Below, piece by piece: positions 9,472-18,993 of a stretch of 64,000 bases of DNA. The notes beneath the pieces were generated by a model, which was not told where the DNA came from, made no database searches, and saw only the letters and a program-made list of their open reading frames with translations. Position 1 is the stretch's first letter, and every line of letters starts with the position of its first letter. The DNA comes from Halomonas sp. DQ26W (GTDB taxonomy: Bacteria; Pseudomonadota; Gammaproteobacteria; Pseudomonadales; Halomonadaceae). The DNA lies in NCBI RefSeq assembly GCF_003339685.1, contig NZ_QPKI01000016.1:1-64000 (forward strand), in the 5' to 3' direction. Made by a program: the position numbers and the translations under genes.

Positions 9472-11043
9472 TTATATGTCCCGGTTGGGCTCGGTGCCGT
9501 GGCTGGGCAGCAGCGTCACCGGAATCAGCTCATTGAGGGTCCGAGTCTTCAGCAGCTCTGTCGCGGCTTCGATATCCGGGGCGAAGAAGCGATCCTTGTC
9601 GTAGTAGGCGACCTGTTCACGCAGGGCCCGGCGGGCCTGTTCCAGTGGCTCGGTGGTGGCCAGGCGTTGACCGTCTGCCGGCTTGCGGAAGTCGAGCCCC
9701 TGGCAGGCGGCGAGCCACTCGATGGCGAGAATGCCGCGTACGTTGTCGGCCATTTCCCACAGACGCTTGCCGGCGGCCGGTGCCATGGAGACATGATCCT
9801 CCTGATTGGCCGAGGTGGGCAGGCTGTCGACGCTGTGGGGGTGGGCCAGCGCCTTGTTTTCACTGGCCAGGGCTGCGGCGGTGACCTGGGCGATCATGAA
9901 GCCGGAGTTGATTCCGCCGTTTTCCACCAGGAAGGGCGGCAGCTGGGACATGTGCTTGTCCATCATCAACGAGACACGGCGCTCGGTCAGTGACCCGATT
10001 TCGGCAATGGCCAGGGCCAGGTTATCGGCGGCCATGGCCACCGGCTCGGCGTGGAAATTGCCGCCGGAGAGGATGTTCCCGCCGTCGACGAACACCAGCG
10101 GATTGTCCGAGACCGCGTTGATCTCAACCGCCAGCACCTCGGCGGCCTGGCGTAGCTGGGTCAGGCAAGCGCCCATTACCTGGGGCTGGCAGCGCAGCGA
10201 ATAGGGGTCCTGGACCTTGTCGCAATCGGCATGTGTGTCGCTGATGGCGCTGCGATTGCCGAGCAGGTGGCGATAGGCCGCGGCGGCATCGATCTGGCCG
10301 CGCTGGCCGCGGGCGTCGTGGATCCTGGCATCGAAGGGCGAGCGTGAACTGAGGGTCGCTTCCACCGTCAGCGAACCGCACACCGTGGCGGCGGCGAACA
10401 GGTCCTCGGCCTCGAACAGCCCCTTGAGCGCATAGGCCGTGGAGACCTGGGTGCCGTTGAGCAGTGCCAGGCCTTCCTTGGGAGCGAGCTTGAGTGGCTC
10501 GAGGCCGGCAATGTTCAGTGCTTCCCCGGCCGAAACCCACTCGCCACGGTGACGCGCCTTGCCCTCGCCGAGCAGCACAACGCTCATATGCGCCAAAGGG
10601 GCCAGGTCGCCCGAGGCGCCCACCGAGCCCTTGAGCGGAATATGCGGGTAGACCTCGGCATTGACCATGGCCAGCAGGGCCTCGAGCACCTTTCGGCGAA
10701 TGCCGGAGAAGCCGCGGGCGAGGCTGTTGACCTTGAGCACCATGATCAGCCGTACCAGGGCATCCTCCATGGGCTCGTCGACACCGGTGGCATGTGACAG
10801 CACCAGCGAGCGCTGCAGTTCCTCCAGATGATCGTGTTCGATTCGGGTCTGGGCCAGCAGGCCAAAACCGGTGTTGATGCCGTAGACGGTACGGTCTTCC
10901 GCCACCACCTGGTTGACGCAATCAACGGCTTTTTGGATGGCCTTGTCGGCACTGGCTGGCAGGCTGACCGTGAGCGGCGCCTCGAACACCTGGCGGGCCT
11001 GGGCCAGTGTCATCTTGCCGGATTGGATCTCGAGATGGGGCAT
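9472..11043 (-). CDS. hutH: Histidine ammonia-lyase
   Basis: The enzyme deaminates histidine to urocanate, the first step of histidine catabolism. The 523-residue protein contains the MIO-forming Ala-Ser-Gly at 143-145 in [14 protein letters not shown], with active-site YGINTGFG at about 54-61. The start at 11043 gives MPHLEIQSG and has AAGAGAA upstream; a longer start at 11103 is less likely. It is the last gene of the hutI-hutG-hutU-hutH operon. A 178-base gap with a small hairpin separates it from hutU, so it may also have its own transcript. Confidence 0.97.
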   Translation of the reverse strand: MPHLEIQSGKMTLAQARQVFEAPLTVSLPASADKAIQKAVDCVNQVVAEDRTVYGINTGFGLLAQTRIEHDHLEELQRSLVLSHATGVDEPMEDALVRLIMVLKVNSLARGFSGIRRKVLEALLAMVNAEVYPHIPLKGSVGASGDLAPLAHMSVVLLGEGKARHRGEWVSAGEALNIAGLEPLKLAPKEGLALLNGTQVSTAYALKGLFEAEDLFAAATVCGSLTVEATLSSRSPFDARIHDARGQRGQIDAAAAYRHLLGNRSAISDTHADCDKVQDPYSLRCQPQVMGACLTQLRQAAEVLAVEINAVSDNPLVFVDGGNILSGGNFHAEPVAMAADNLALAIAEIGSLTERRVSLMMDKHMSQLPPFLVENGGINSGFMIAQVTAAALASENKALAHPHSVDSLPTSANQEDHVSMAPAAGKRLWEMADNVRGILAIEWLAACQGLDFRKPADGQRLATTEPLEQARRALREQVAYYDKDRFFAPDIEAATELLKTRTLNELIPVTLLPSHGTEPNRDI

Positions 11044-11143
11044 GGGATGGTTCTCTTGAAAAATGGCGTTTGCGGTCAAAGCGATGAGCTGTTCCGGCGA
11101 CAATACATCGTGAGGGCGCTGTGAACCCGTCCCTGGGCGCTAC

Positions 11144-11163
11144 ATTCGCCTTCCCTGGCGAAT
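11144..11163. repeat. Small stem-loop between hutU and hutH
   Basis: ATTCGCC and GGCGAAT pair around a six-base loop. It lies in the 178-base gap between hutU and hutH, where nothing else is coded. It could attenuate or stabilise the operon mRNA. There is no T-run, so full termination is unlikely. Confidence 0.35.
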
Positions 11164-11221
11164 GACCCTCACTACGTCTTGTCCCCGGCGCTCATCGCCG
11201 CAAGTATTTGTCGAGCCACGC

Positions 11222-12913
11222 TTACTTATCGAGCATCGGCAGGTCGAGGCCGTTATCTCGGGCGCAGCTCTTGGCGATCTCGTAACCGGCATCGGCGTGG
11301 CGCATTACCCCGGTGCCCGGGTCGTTGCGCAGCACCCGGCCGAGGCGGGCGTGGGCGTCGTCCGTGCCGTCGGCGACGATCACCACCCCGGCATGCTGTG
11401 AATAGCCCATGCCCACGCCGCCGCCGTGGTGCAACGAGACCCAGGTCGCTCCGCCGGCAGTATTGAGCAGGGCGTTGAGCAGCGGCCAGTCGGATACGGC
11501 ATCGCTGCCGTCCATCATTGATTCGGTCTCGCGGTTGGGGCTGGCCACCGAGCCGGAGTCGAGGTGATCGCGGCCGATGACGATGGGCGCCTTGAGTTCG
11601 CCGTTGGCGACCATCTCGTTGAAGGCCTGGCCCAGGCGGGCGCGATCCTTGAGGCCGACCCAGCAGATCCGCGCCGGCAAGCCCTGGAAGGAGATCCGCT
11701 CGCGGGCCATGTCGAGCCAGTTGTGCAGGTGCGGGTCGTCGGGGATCAGCTCCTTGACCTTCTGGTCGGTCTTGTAGATGTCCTCCGGGTCGCCGGACAG
11801 CGCCACCCAGCGGAACGGGCCGATGCCCTGGCAGAACAGCGGGCGGATATAGGCCGGCACGAAGCCGGGGAAGTCGAAGGCGTTGGCCACGCCCTCTTCC
11901 TGGGCCATTTGGCGAATATTGTTGCCGTAGTCGAAGGTGGGCACGCCCATCGCCTGGAAGTCGAGCATGGCACGCACGTGCACCGCCATGGACTGCTTGG
12001 CGGCCTTGGTCACCGCCGCGGGTTCGGTCTTGCCGCATGCCACGTACTTGTCCCAGCTCCAGCCGGACGGCAAGTAGCCGTGGAGCGGGTCGTGGGCGCT
12101 GGTCTGGTCGGTGACCATGTCGGGTTTCACCCCACGTTTGACCAGCTCGGGCAGGATATCGGCAGCGTTGGCACACAGGCCGATGGAAACCGCCTTGCCC
12201 TCGGCGGTGTAGCGCTCGATGCGCGCCAGGGCATCGTCCAGGTCGCTGGCTTGCTCGTCGAGATAGCGGGTACGCAGGCGGAAGTCGATGCTGTTCTGCT
12301 GGCATTCGATATTGAGCGAGCAGGCACCGGCCAGGGTCGCGGCCAGGGGCTGGGCACCGCCCATGCCGCCGAGGCCGGCGGTGAGGATCCAGCGCCCGGC
12401 CAACTTGCCATCGTAGTGCTGGCGCCCGGCCTCGACGAAGGTCTCGTAGGTCCCCTGGACGATGCCCTGGGAACCGATGTAGATCCATGAGCCGGCTGTC
12501 ATCTGGCCGTACATCATCAGGCCTTGCTTATCCAGCTCGTTGAAGTGCTCCCAGTTGGCCCAGGCCGGTACCAGGTTGGAGTTGGCGATGAGCACCCTCG
12601 GGGCGTCCCTGTGGGTCTCGAACACGCCCACCGGCTTGCCCGACTGGATCAGCAGCGACTGGTTGTCCTCCAGGCGCTTGAGGGTGTCGACGATGGCGTC
12701 GAAGCACTGCCAGTCCCGGGCGGCGCGGCCAATGCCGCCGTAGACTACCAGGTCCTCGGGACGCTCGGCGACGTCCGGGTGGAGGTTGTTCATCAGCATG
12801 CGCATGGGCGCTTCGGTCAGCCAGCTCTTACAGCTGAGTTCGGTGCCGGTTGGGGCGGCGATCCGGCGGCTGGGGTCGTGACGGGGATCGGCAAGGGTAG
12901 TATGGCTGTTCAT
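11222..12913 (-). CDS. hutU: Urocanate hydratase
   Basis: Converts urocanate to 4-imidazolone-5-propionate using tightly bound NAD+. The 563 residues match the family length. Recognisable blocks are [11 protein letters not shown] near 58-68, [20 protein letters not shown] near 180-199 with the NAD-binding glycines, and the C-terminal [15 protein letters not shown] containing conserved histidines. The start has AAGAGAG seven bases upstream. It lies 51 bases downstream of hutG, a gap that carries a 7-base tandem repeat, and upstream of hutH in the same operon. Confidence 0.97.
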   Translation of the reverse strand: MNSHTTLADPRHDPSRRIAAPTGTELSCKSWLTEAPMRMLMNNLHPDVAERPEDLVVYGGIGRAARDWQCFDAIVDTLKRLEDNQSLLIQSGKPVGVFETHRDAPRVLIANSNLVPAWANWEHFNELDKQGLMMYGQMTAGSWIYIGSQGIVQGTYETFVEAGRQHYDGKLAGRWILTAGLGGMGGAQPLAATLAGACSLNIECQQNSIDFRLRTRYLDEQASDLDDALARIERYTAEGKAVSIGLCANAADILPELVKRGVKPDMVTDQTSAHDPLHGYLPSGWSWDKYVACGKTEPAAVTKAAKQSMAVHVRAMLDFQAMGVPTFDYGNNIRQMAQEEGVANAFDFPGFVPAYIRPLFCQGIGPFRWVALSGDPEDIYKTDQKVKELIPDDPHLHNWLDMARERISFQGLPARICWVGLKDRARLGQAFNEMVANGELKAPIVIGRDHLDSGSVASPNRETESMMDGSDAVSDWPLLNALLNTAGGATWVSLHHGGGVGMGYSQHAGVVIVADGTDDAHARLGRVLRNDPGTGVMRHADAGYEIAKSCARDNGLDLPMLDK

Positions 12914-12929
12914 CGGTGTGCTCTCTTAT

Positions 12930-12952
12930 CGTGTTTCGTGTTTCGTGTTTCG
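12930..12952. repeat. 7-bp tandem repeat (CGTGTTT)x3
   Basis: Three exact copies of CGTGTTT plus two bases lie in the short gap between hutG and hutU, just upstream of the hutU ribosome site. A slippage-prone tract here could vary hutU translation by changing the spacing in the gap, but this is only a possibility. Confidence 0.7.
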
Positions 12953-12964
12953 ATTCGTGTCGGT

Positions 12965-13954
12965 TCAGGCATCCAGCGTCAGCTGGTGGATCAGGCGCGC
13001 CGCTGATTTCGCGGTCCGGCCATCGACATCGAAGCTCGGGTTCAGCTCGGCCAGGTCGACCAGTGCCAGCTTTTGGCTATCACGCAGGCGGACGACCAAG
13101 GGCTCGAGCAGTGCCAGCGATACGCCATGGGCGGCTGGGGCGCTGACACCGGGCGCTTCGCTTGCCGGCAGCACGTCCAGGTCGATGGTCAGGTAGATCC
13201 GGTCGCAGCCGGCAATAAAGGCGTCGAGCTCGTCGCCGATGGCATCGAGGCTCGCTGCGGTGATCTCGTGATCCTCGCGCACCAGCACGCCGAGCTCGGC
13301 GGCGCGCTCGAACAGGGCCGCAGTGTTGTTGGCCCTGCTCACGCCGAGGCAGGCGTAGCGGAACGGCCAGCCGCGGCGCTCGCATTCGTCGGCGATCTGG
13401 GCGAAGGGCGTGCCCGAGGAGCCGCGCTGGCCTGGGGTGAGAAGCGGGGCGCGAAGATCGAAGTGCGCGTCGAGGTTGATGATGCCGATGACCGGCGCCG
13501 TCTTGCCGGACGCCGCGTTTTCCAGGTGACGAGCCAGGCCCGACCAGCTGCCATAGGCCACTTCATGACCGCCACCGAGCACCACCGGCAGATGGCCGGC
13601 GTCGAGCAGCGCGGCGGCCCTCCCGGCGAGCCGCGACTGAGCGCTTTCCATGCCGTCGTCGCTGCCATGGGGGTGGCAGGCGACATCGCCGGCATCGAAG
13701 GCGGGCGAGCGCTGGTGCCAGGCCAGGTTGGCCAGTGCCTTGCGTATGGCGCGCGGGCCAGCAGCGGCGCCGACGCGTCCGTGATTGCGGGCCACTCCGG
13801 CGTCACAGGCGAAACCGAGCAGAGCGATACCGGCAGGCGTGTTCGTAGCCTTGCCGGCAGCGGGCAGGGGTTCGATCATCTGATGCCAGCGCAGGCTATT
13901 CGGTTCCGGGTCCTCGCGACCGGCCCAGGTCGACATATCGATCCACTCAGTCAT
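12965..13954 (-). CDS. hutG: Formimidoylglutamase (arginase family)
   Basis: Hydrolyses N-formimidoyl-L-glutamate to glutamate and formamide, closing the four-enzyme route. The 329-residue protein has the two-manganese ureohydrolase motifs: GGGHE (about 148-152), NLDAHFDLR (about 180-188) and [14 protein letters not shown] (about 270-283). The start at 13954 ([10 protein letters not shown]) has CAGGAGAA eight bases upstream and overlaps the hutI stop by eight bases, implying coupling. The protein fits HutG rather than arginase because of its operon and the LDVLPA context. No hutF was seen, so the direct formamide route is expected. Confidence 0.95.
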   Translation of the reverse strand: MTEWIDMSTWAGREDPEPNSLRWHQMIEPLPAAGKATNTPAGIALLGFACDAGVARNHGRVGAAAGPRAIRKALANLAWHQRSPAFDAGDVACHPHGSDDGMESAQSRLAGRAAALLDAGHLPVVLGGGHEVAYGSWSGLARHLENAASGKTAPVIGIINLDAHFDLRAPLLTPGQRGSSGTPFAQIADECERRGWPFRYACLGVSRANNTAALFERAAELGVLVREDHEITAASLDAIGDELDAFIAGCDRIYLTIDLDVLPASEAPGVSAPAAHGVSLALLEPLVVRLRDSQKLALVDLAELNPSFDVDGRTAKSAARLIHQLTLDA

Positions 13955-15251
13955 GGCGGCGTTCTCCTGTATATCGTTCCCCTTGGAACCCTTCCGTGAC
14001 GCTACCCGCGAACACCCGCTGGCGCAGGCGTCCCGACTGCACGGCGTACGCCAGGGCGGCCGGGGTGTCGGCATGCCACAGGCAGAGATCGGCTGGGGCG
14101 CCTTCCACGATTCGACCCAGCCCGTGGCCATGCGGGTGCTGTTCGTGAAGCCGCTCTTCGTGAAGTCGCTCTTCATGAAACCCTATGGCCCGGGCGCCAT
14201 GGGCGGTCATGCCGGCGAGCGCCTCCCGCGGCGTGAGCCGGAATAGCGTGCAGGCGAAATTGAGCATCAGGGTGGGGTTGAAGATCGGCGAGCTGCCCGG
14301 GTTGGCGTCGGTAGCGACGGCCATGGGTACGGCGGCGGCTCGCAGTGCCTCGATGGGCGGCTGCTGCGTTTCGCGCAGGGTGTAAAAGGCGCCGGGCAGC
14401 AGCACGGCGACGCTGCCGGCCTCGCGCAGACTTTCTACGCCAGCCTCGTCGAGAAATTCGATATGGTCGGCGGACAGCGCCCCGAAGCGCGCCGCGGCGA
14501 CACTGCCCCCCAGGTTGGATAGCTGTTCGGCATGGGCCTTGATCGGCAGGCCGTGGGCTCGGGCGGCCTCGAACACCCGCTCGCACTGGGCAACCGAGAA
14601 AGCGATTTTCTCGCAGAAGACATCCACCGCGTCGGCCAGCCGTTCGCCAGCTGCGGCAGGGATCATCTCGTTGCATACCAGGCTGATATAGCCGTCGCTG
14701 TCGTCCTTGAATTCCGGGGGCAGGGCATGGGCGCCGAGCAGGGTGGTCACCACCCTTATCGGCAGCTCCCGGCCCAGGCGCCGGGCCACGCGCAGCATCT
14801 TGAGTTCGTCGGCAACAGTGAGCCCGTAGCCGGACTTGATCTCCACGGTGGTGACGCCGTCCCGCATCAGCACTTCGAGGCGCGGCCGGGCGGCCTCGAA
14901 CAGCTCCGCTTCCGTGGCCGCCCGGGTGGCGTTCACCGTGCTGAGGATGCCGCCGCCGGTTCGTGCGATTTCCTCGTAGCTGACCCCTTCCAGGCGCTTC
15001 TCGAACTCGTCGGCCCGGGAGCCGCCGAACACCAGGTGGGTATGGCAATCGACCAGTCCGGGTGTCATCACGCCACCACGGCCCATTTCCTCGCAGCCGG
15101 CTGCGGTGGCCTCGTCGAATTCGGTCATCGGCACGACACGACCGATACGGTCGCCTTCGACCACGACCGCCATCGGCTCGGGCAGGGTGTCCAGGCCATC
15201 GAAGAGGATGACGTCTCGCCAGAGTTTGCGCTTCTGCGGGGTGCCGGTCAT
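13947..15251 (-). CDS. hutI: Imidazolonepropionase
   Basis: Hydrolyses imidazolone-5-propionate to formimidoylglutamate. The 434-residue amidohydrolase has metal ligands His70 and His72 in [11 protein letters not shown], a later KAHAEQ histidine and [10 protein letters not shown] with the catalytic Asp. It is the first gene of the hut operon, with a perfect HutC operator 28 bases upstream of its start. An unusual charged insert, two HEERL repeats followed by a His-rich stretch (residues 359-378), sits between the conserved ARAIGF and [11 protein letters not shown] blocks. The reading frame is intact, so the enzyme is probably functional. Confidence 0.96.
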   Translation of the reverse strand: MTGTPQKRKLWRDVILFDGLDTLPEPMAVVVEGDRIGRVVPMTEFDEATAAGCEEMGRGGVMTPGLVDCHTHLVFGGSRADEFEKRLEGVSYEEIARTGGGILSTVNATRAATEAELFEAARPRLEVLMRDGVTTVEIKSGYGLTVADELKMLRVARRLGRELPIRVVTTLLGAHALPPEFKDDSDGYISLVCNEMIPAAAGERLADAVDVFCEKIAFSVAQCERVFEAARAHGLPIKAHAEQLSNLGGSVAAARFGALSADHIEFLDEAGVESLREAGSVAVLLPGAFYTLRETQQPPIEALRAAAVPMAVATDANPGSSPIFNPTLMLNFACTLFRLTPREALAGMTAHGARAIGFHEERLHEERLHEQHPHGHGLGRIVEGAPADLCLWHADTPAALAYAVQSGRLRQRVFAGSVTEGFQGERYTGERRHD

Positions 15252-15278
15252 GGGGCCTCCTGCTGATGATAGTCGACG

Positions 15279-15294
15279 AAATGTATATACATTT
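15279..15294. promoter_or_regulatory. HutC operator of the hutIGUH operon
   Basis: AAATGTATATACATTT is a perfect 16-base palindrome containing TGTA-TA-TACA, the half-site spacing reported for HutC (TGTA-N2-TACA) in Pseudomonas. It lies 28 bases upstream of the hutI start. HutC would block transcription until urocanate binds the repressor. The rest of the 15252-15599 gap is AT-rich and has no gene apart from the second operator. Confidence 0.85.
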
Positions 15295-15509
15295 AAACGG
15301 CGGCCGCCTTCGCGTCAAGCATGGCGGCGCTATTCCAGGGTGTTGCCGGTGGCCGGCGCACGACTTCTCTTTGCGTATTTTCTATATAGATCTGTTATTT
15401 AAGTTTTTATCGGCTTGGCGTGCTCGGGATTCTATTGGCATTCGTCAATGCTGCGACGAAAGTATAGGCGTAATTCCACGGGTTGTCCTGGCTGGGCGAT
15501 TCATCTTAT

Positions 15510-15519
15510 TGTATATACA
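15510..15519. promoter_or_regulatory. Second HutC operator, facing a truncated gene
   Basis: TGTATATACA is an exact match to the HutC core. It is about 80 bases upstream of the truncated plus-strand gene at 15600. It suggests that this gene once belonged to the hut regulon, probably as a transport or accessory membrane protein. Confidence 0.75.
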
Positions 15520-15599
15520 TTAATGGCAGGCCGTATCGACACCAGACCGGGACCGTGGCGTGTCACGACATTCCGACGACAACAAGAGGAGGGGATTCC

Positions 15600-15770
15600 A
15601 TGACGATCCCTCAGCAGACGGCACAGAGTCGCCGTCGACCATCGCTGATGACCGTACTCAAGCTGTTCATACCCAGTGCGCTGGGTATCCTGATCTTCTT
15701 CGTGCCGGTGACCATCGGCGAGCGCACGACCATAATGTGCGCCTCGAAGGCGCTGCCGGGCAGGGGATAA
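15600..15770 (+). pseudogene. Truncated N-terminus of a membrane protein (YjiH-like)
   Basis: A strong ribosome site (AAGAGGAGGGGA) precedes an ATG, but the frame stops after 56 codons. Residues 17-41 form one membrane segment, LKLFIPSALGILIFFVPVTIG. This resembles the N-terminus of YjiH/nucleoside-recognition permeases, which often sit in hut loci. After TTI the protein continues into unrelated residues and stops, next to the hutC stop codon. I infer that an internal deletion removed most of the gene. A genuine short one-helix protein is the alternative. Family recognition from such a short piece is tentative. Confidence 0.55.
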
Positions 15771-16487
15771 TCAGGAGCCATGACGATGCACCGACGAGCG
15801 CAGCTTGTAGCGTTCGCCGGGGTGGATCAGCCGGGCGTAGCTGATCAGGTGATCGTCGGACCAGGTGCGGCGGATCATGCTCAGGCAAGGGCGGGTCGTG
15901 TCAGTGTCCAGGTGGCGTGCGGTGGTCTCATCCACCAGTACTGCTTCGACCACGTGCTCGATATCGCTGATCGGGCAGGCTGCGACCAGCACCTCGTTGG
16001 GGGTGTGGCGAGTGAAGTCGGTAGCGAGATAGTCCGGCACCCAGCGAGGGTTGACGTAGCGGTTCTCCAGTTGAATCGGTACGTCGTTTTCACGATGCAC
16101 GATCAGGGTGTGGAAGACCCGGGTGCCCAGGCGTACGCCGAGGCGAAGGGCCACCTCGTCGTCGGCGTCGATCGCTTCACTGCACAGCACGTCGTTACTG
16201 TAGCCGTGGCCACGGCTGCGCACTTCCTCGGCGATATTGTGTACTTCGACCAGCGATGACTCCGCCTTGCGGTCGGTGACGAAGGTGCCGAGTCCCGGCT
16301 GACGAATCAGGTAGCCTTGCTGTACCAGGTCGCGTATCGCCTTGTTGGCGGTCATGCGGCTGACTCCGAAGTCCCGTGCCAGCTGCTCTTCCGGTGGTAT
16401 CTGGTGATGTGCCGGCCAGTCACCGCCGTTGATCTTCTCCAGCAGGTGCTGCTGAATCTGCAGGTAGAGTGGAAGCGTGCTACCCAT
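15771..16487 (-). CDS. hutC: HutC histidine utilisation repressor (GntR/UTRA)
   Basis: The 238-residue protein has an N-terminal GntR winged helix at about 5-72 (LARDFGVSRMTANKAIRDL is the recognition region) and a UTRA ligand domain at about 90-230. HutC binds TGTA-N2-TACA sites and is released by urocanate. Two perfect sites lie in the adjacent intergenic region. A weaker match, TGTCTATACG at 16520-16529, lies upstream of its own start and could allow autoregulation. Its gene converges on the truncated membrane protein gene. The start has AAGGAC eleven bases upstream, so it is not strongly fixed. Confidence 0.94.
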   Translation of the reverse strand: MGSTLPLYLQIQQHLLEKINGGDWPAHHQIPPEEQLARDFGVSRMTANKAIRDLVQQGYLIRQPGLGTFVTDRKAESSLVEVHNIAEEVRSRGHGYSNDVLCSEAIDADDEVALRLGVRLGTRVFHTLIVHRENDVPIQLENRYVNPRWVPDYLATDFTRHTPNEVLVAACPISDIEHVVEAVLVDETTARHLDTDTTRPCLSMIRRTWSDDHLISYARLIHPGERYKLRSSVHRHGS

Positions 16488-16694
16488 GCTGCGCTGAGTC
16501 CTTCTGGCTGGAAAAGAAATGTCTATACGGCCAGTTTAGCTGCATGCTGCACACAAGGCACCTGCAGCCAACTGCGATGAATAACCGCCGATACGGGCTA
16601 CCAGTTTCGATTGCTACAGACTGGGACTTTCGCCGATCAGGCGTGGCATGCTTGAATGCCTGCCAATCACCCTATTTCTTCCGGTAAGAGTGCC

Positions 16695-17741
16695 ATGGCC
16701 TTCGGTTCTTCGACACGTATCAACAAGTACATCAGCGAAAGTGGCCTGTGTTCCAGGCGGGAGGCCGACCGCTATGTCGAGCAGGGCAACGTGCTCCTCA
16801 ACGGCAAGCGCGCCAAGACGGGGGATCAGGTATTTCCGGGGGATGAGGTCAAGGTCAATGGTCAGCTCATCGAGCCCCAGGAAGCCGAGGACCTGGTCTT
16901 CATCGCCCTGAACAAGCCGGTAGGCATTGTCAGCACCACCGAGCCGAGCGAGAAGGACAATATCGTCGACTTCGTCAAACACGGGGTTCGTATCTTTCCC
17001 ATCGGTCGGCTGGACAAGGATTCCCAGGGGCTCATCTTCCTGACCAACAATGGTGATCTGGTCAACAAGATTCTGCGGGCCAGCAACAATCATGAAAAGG
17101 AATATCGGGTCACCGTCAACAAGCCGATCACCGATGAATTCATCACGGGGATGAGCTCCGGTGTACGTATCCTTGGCGAGGTGACGAAGCCGTGTAAAGT
17201 CGTCAAGGAGTCGACCTTCGTTTTCAACATAACGCTGGTGCAGGGGCTGAATCGACAGATCCGTCGAATGGCGGAAAAATTCGGTTACGATATCACCAGG
17301 CTCGAGCGAATCCGGATCATGAACGTGTCGCTCAAGGGGCTGGCACTGGGAGACTGGCGCGACCTCACCGCGAAGGAGGTTGGCACCATCATTGCCTTGA
17401 CCGAGAGTTCCAGGTCTGACGCCACGGCGGAAGGCAGGAAGGCTTCTCCATCCAGGGCGCCGGGCAAGCGCAAGACGGCCAAGGCCGCAGGAGGGGGCGC
17501 GGCCGCGGGCAGGCGGGACAATCAGGGCAAGGCGTCTTCGAGCAGGCGTTCCAAGGGTAAGACGTCCACGGCCAAGTCATCCGCAGCCAAGACCTCCAGG
17601 GGTGGAATCGCCGGCAAGGGGGCTGGACCGAAGCCGGCGGTCAATGCCAGAAACAAGAAGTCACTGCATGGGAAGCCCAAACCGACCGGCGGCCAGACCG
17701 GAAGGGGAGGCAAACCCCGCCGGACGAAGCCGGGGCGGTAG
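16695..17741 (+). CDS. rluF: 23S rRNA pseudouridine(2604) synthase RluF
   Basis: The protein closely follows E. coli RluF, which modifies U2604 of 23S rRNA and can also act on tRNA-Tyr. An S4 RNA-binding domain occupies about 7-65. The catalytic Asp107 lies in GRLDKDSQG, followed by GLNRQIRRM. Total length is 348 residues, some 60 more than E. coli. The excess is a low-complexity Lys/Arg/Ser/Ala/Gly tail from about residue 245. The start at 16695 ([12 protein letters not shown]) was chosen because it aligns with the family; GTAAGAG lies just upstream. An in-frame ATG at 16656 is possible. Confidence 0.94.
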   Translation: MAFGSSTRINKYISESGLCSRREADRYVEQGNVLLNGKRAKTGDQVFPGDEVKVNGQLIEPQEAEDLVFIALNKPVGIVSTTEPSEKDNIVDFVKHGVRIFPIGRLDKDSQGLIFLTNNGDLVNKILRASNNHEKEYRVTVNKPITDEFITGMSSGVRILGEVTKPCKVVKESTFVFNITLVQGLNRQIRRMAEKFGYDITRLERIRIMNVSLKGLALGDWRDLTAKEVGTIIALTESSRSDATAEGRKASPSRAPGKRKTAKAAGGGAAAGRRDNQGKASSSRRSKGKTSTAKSSAAKTSRGGIAGKGAGPKPAVNARNKKSLHGKPKPTGGQTGRGGKPRRTKPGR

Positions 17742-17901
17742 GCCCTCTGCGTAAACAGAGTGAGCAAGGGAGGGCTCTCAGTGCAGCTAACCACGGAAGC
17801 GGGAGAGGCAGCGCCGTCGATGGCATCGGGCGATCTGCGTGCTGCACGCGGTTGTTAAAGGCTGCTATCGTGAGCAAAACTGATGACCTCGCTGAGGTGC
17901 C

Positions 17902-18504
17902 ATGAGCAACGCCTGCCTACACAGCCCTTCAACAGCACGCAATCGACAGCCGATCCTGGCTGTGTTGCAGGACGTGCTGCCCGTGAAAGCGAACATCCTG
18001 GAAGTGGCAAGCGGTAGTGGCGAACACGGCGTCTATTGCGCCACTGCCATGCCGGGGTGGGAGTGGCAGCCCAGCGAGCCGAATCCCCATGCCCGCCGCT
18101 CCATCGAGGCGTGGCGGGAGCACGCCGGGCTGCCCAACCTGCGTTCGCCACTGGCGCTGGACGTGACGACGCTCTGTCCGGCGGGGCCGTTCGACGCTAT
18201 TCTCGCGATCAACCTGATCCATATTTCGCCCTGGGAGGTCACCGAGGCGCTGACAGCCTGTGCCGGGAGACGATTGAGCGAGGGCGGCGTGCTTTATCTT
18301 TATGGGCCTTACCGACGGAAAGGGCGCCATACGGCGCCCAGCAATGAAGCCTTCGATGCTGACCTCAAGTCCCGCGACCCCAGTTGGGGTGTGCGCGAAC
18401 TGGAAGCGGTAGTTGCGCAAGCCGAGCAGCATGGCCTGGTTCTTGAGCGCGTGGTCGATATGCCGGCCAACAATCTCAGCGTGGTGCTGCGCCTGTTGCA
18501 TTGA
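17902..18504 (+). CDS. DUF938 class I SAM-dependent methyltransferase
   Basis: The 200-residue protein has the SAM-binding motif I, LEVASGSGEHGVY, at about 33-45, and a second block, FDAILAINLIHISPW, at about 95-109. It matches the DUF938 family (PF06080), small stand-alone methyltransferases of unknown substrate found in proteobacteria and animals. GAGGTGCC precedes the ATG. It stands alone after rluF, with no obvious operon partner. Confidence 0.88.
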   Translation: MSNACLHSPSTARNRQPILAVLQDVLPVKANILEVASGSGEHGVYCATAMPGWEWQPSEPNPHARRSIEAWREHAGLPNLRSPLALDVTTLCPAGPFDAILAINLIHISPWEVTEALTACAGRRLSEGGVLYLYGPYRRKGRHTAPSNEAFDADLKSRDPSWGVRELEAVVAQAEQHGLVLERVVDMPANNLSVVLRLLH

Positions 18505-18547
18505 GCCAATTGACTATAATGGTGCTCGTCGCGCTGCTCACCTTGGC

Positions 18548-18769
18548 TTACTCGGCGGCTTCGGGCCTTTCCTCGATCTGGCCCGGGATGCGATAACGCA
18601 CGCCTTCGGCCTGGCGGTCGTCTTCAAAGCGCCGGGTTTCCTCCTCGGTCGGCACGCCCCAAAGGGTCTCCCGACTGCCGTCCTGGAAGGTATAGGTGGT
18701 GCAACCGGTGAGTAGGGTGATAGCCAGCAGAGCGGCAGAGGCTGGTAGTAGGCGAGTGGCTCGAATCAC
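18548..18769 (-). CDS. Small lipoprotein of unknown function
   Basis: Starting from the GTG at 18769, which has AAAGGAT just upstream, the product has 74 residues. A basic start, a hydrophobic segment and the lipobox LLTGC (about 19-23) indicate export and lipidation at the cysteine. The mature part is short and charged, TTYTFQDGSRETLWGVPTEE and onward. I recognise no family. It converges on the methyltransferase gene. Confidence 0.7.
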   Translation of the reverse strand: MIRATRLLPASAALLAITLLTGCTTYTFQDGSRETLWGVPTEEETRRFEDDRQAEGVRYRIPGQIEERPEAAE

Positions 18770-18849
18770 GATGAATCCTTTCAACTGTAGGCTGATTTTC
18801 GGCAAGCCTGAGGCCATGAGGGGCGGGCGTCAAGCGCCTGGCTCGGTTA

Positions 18850-18993
18850 GGTAAGCACTGCATAAATGCCTACACGAGCGAATCGCTGCGTTGCGCGGTG
18901 CTCGGAATCCTCACATATACCGCATATGCTCCGGTTCCTGTGCTCCGTGCGCCTTGTACTTCATCTCGCTCGGCCATCTATTCAGTGTTTACC
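18850..18993. repeat. Dispersed ~144-bp palindromic element, copy 1
   Basis: The element is bounded by imperfect 11-base inverted repeats, GGTAAGCACTG and CAGTGTTTACC (one mismatch). It has internal complementary stretches such as CGAGCGA/TCGCTCG and shares long near-identical blocks with 27669-27825, for example CTCCGGTTCCTGTGCTCCGT. It codes for nothing. Its right edge touches the stop codon of the TRAP permease gene, so it may form the end of that transcript. The layout resembles a MITE or REP-like element. Confidence 0.85.

Noticed and set aside
11564..12490. A 308-codon plus-strand frame opposite hutU
   Set aside because: Shadow of hutU, with no ribosome site and no family resemblance.
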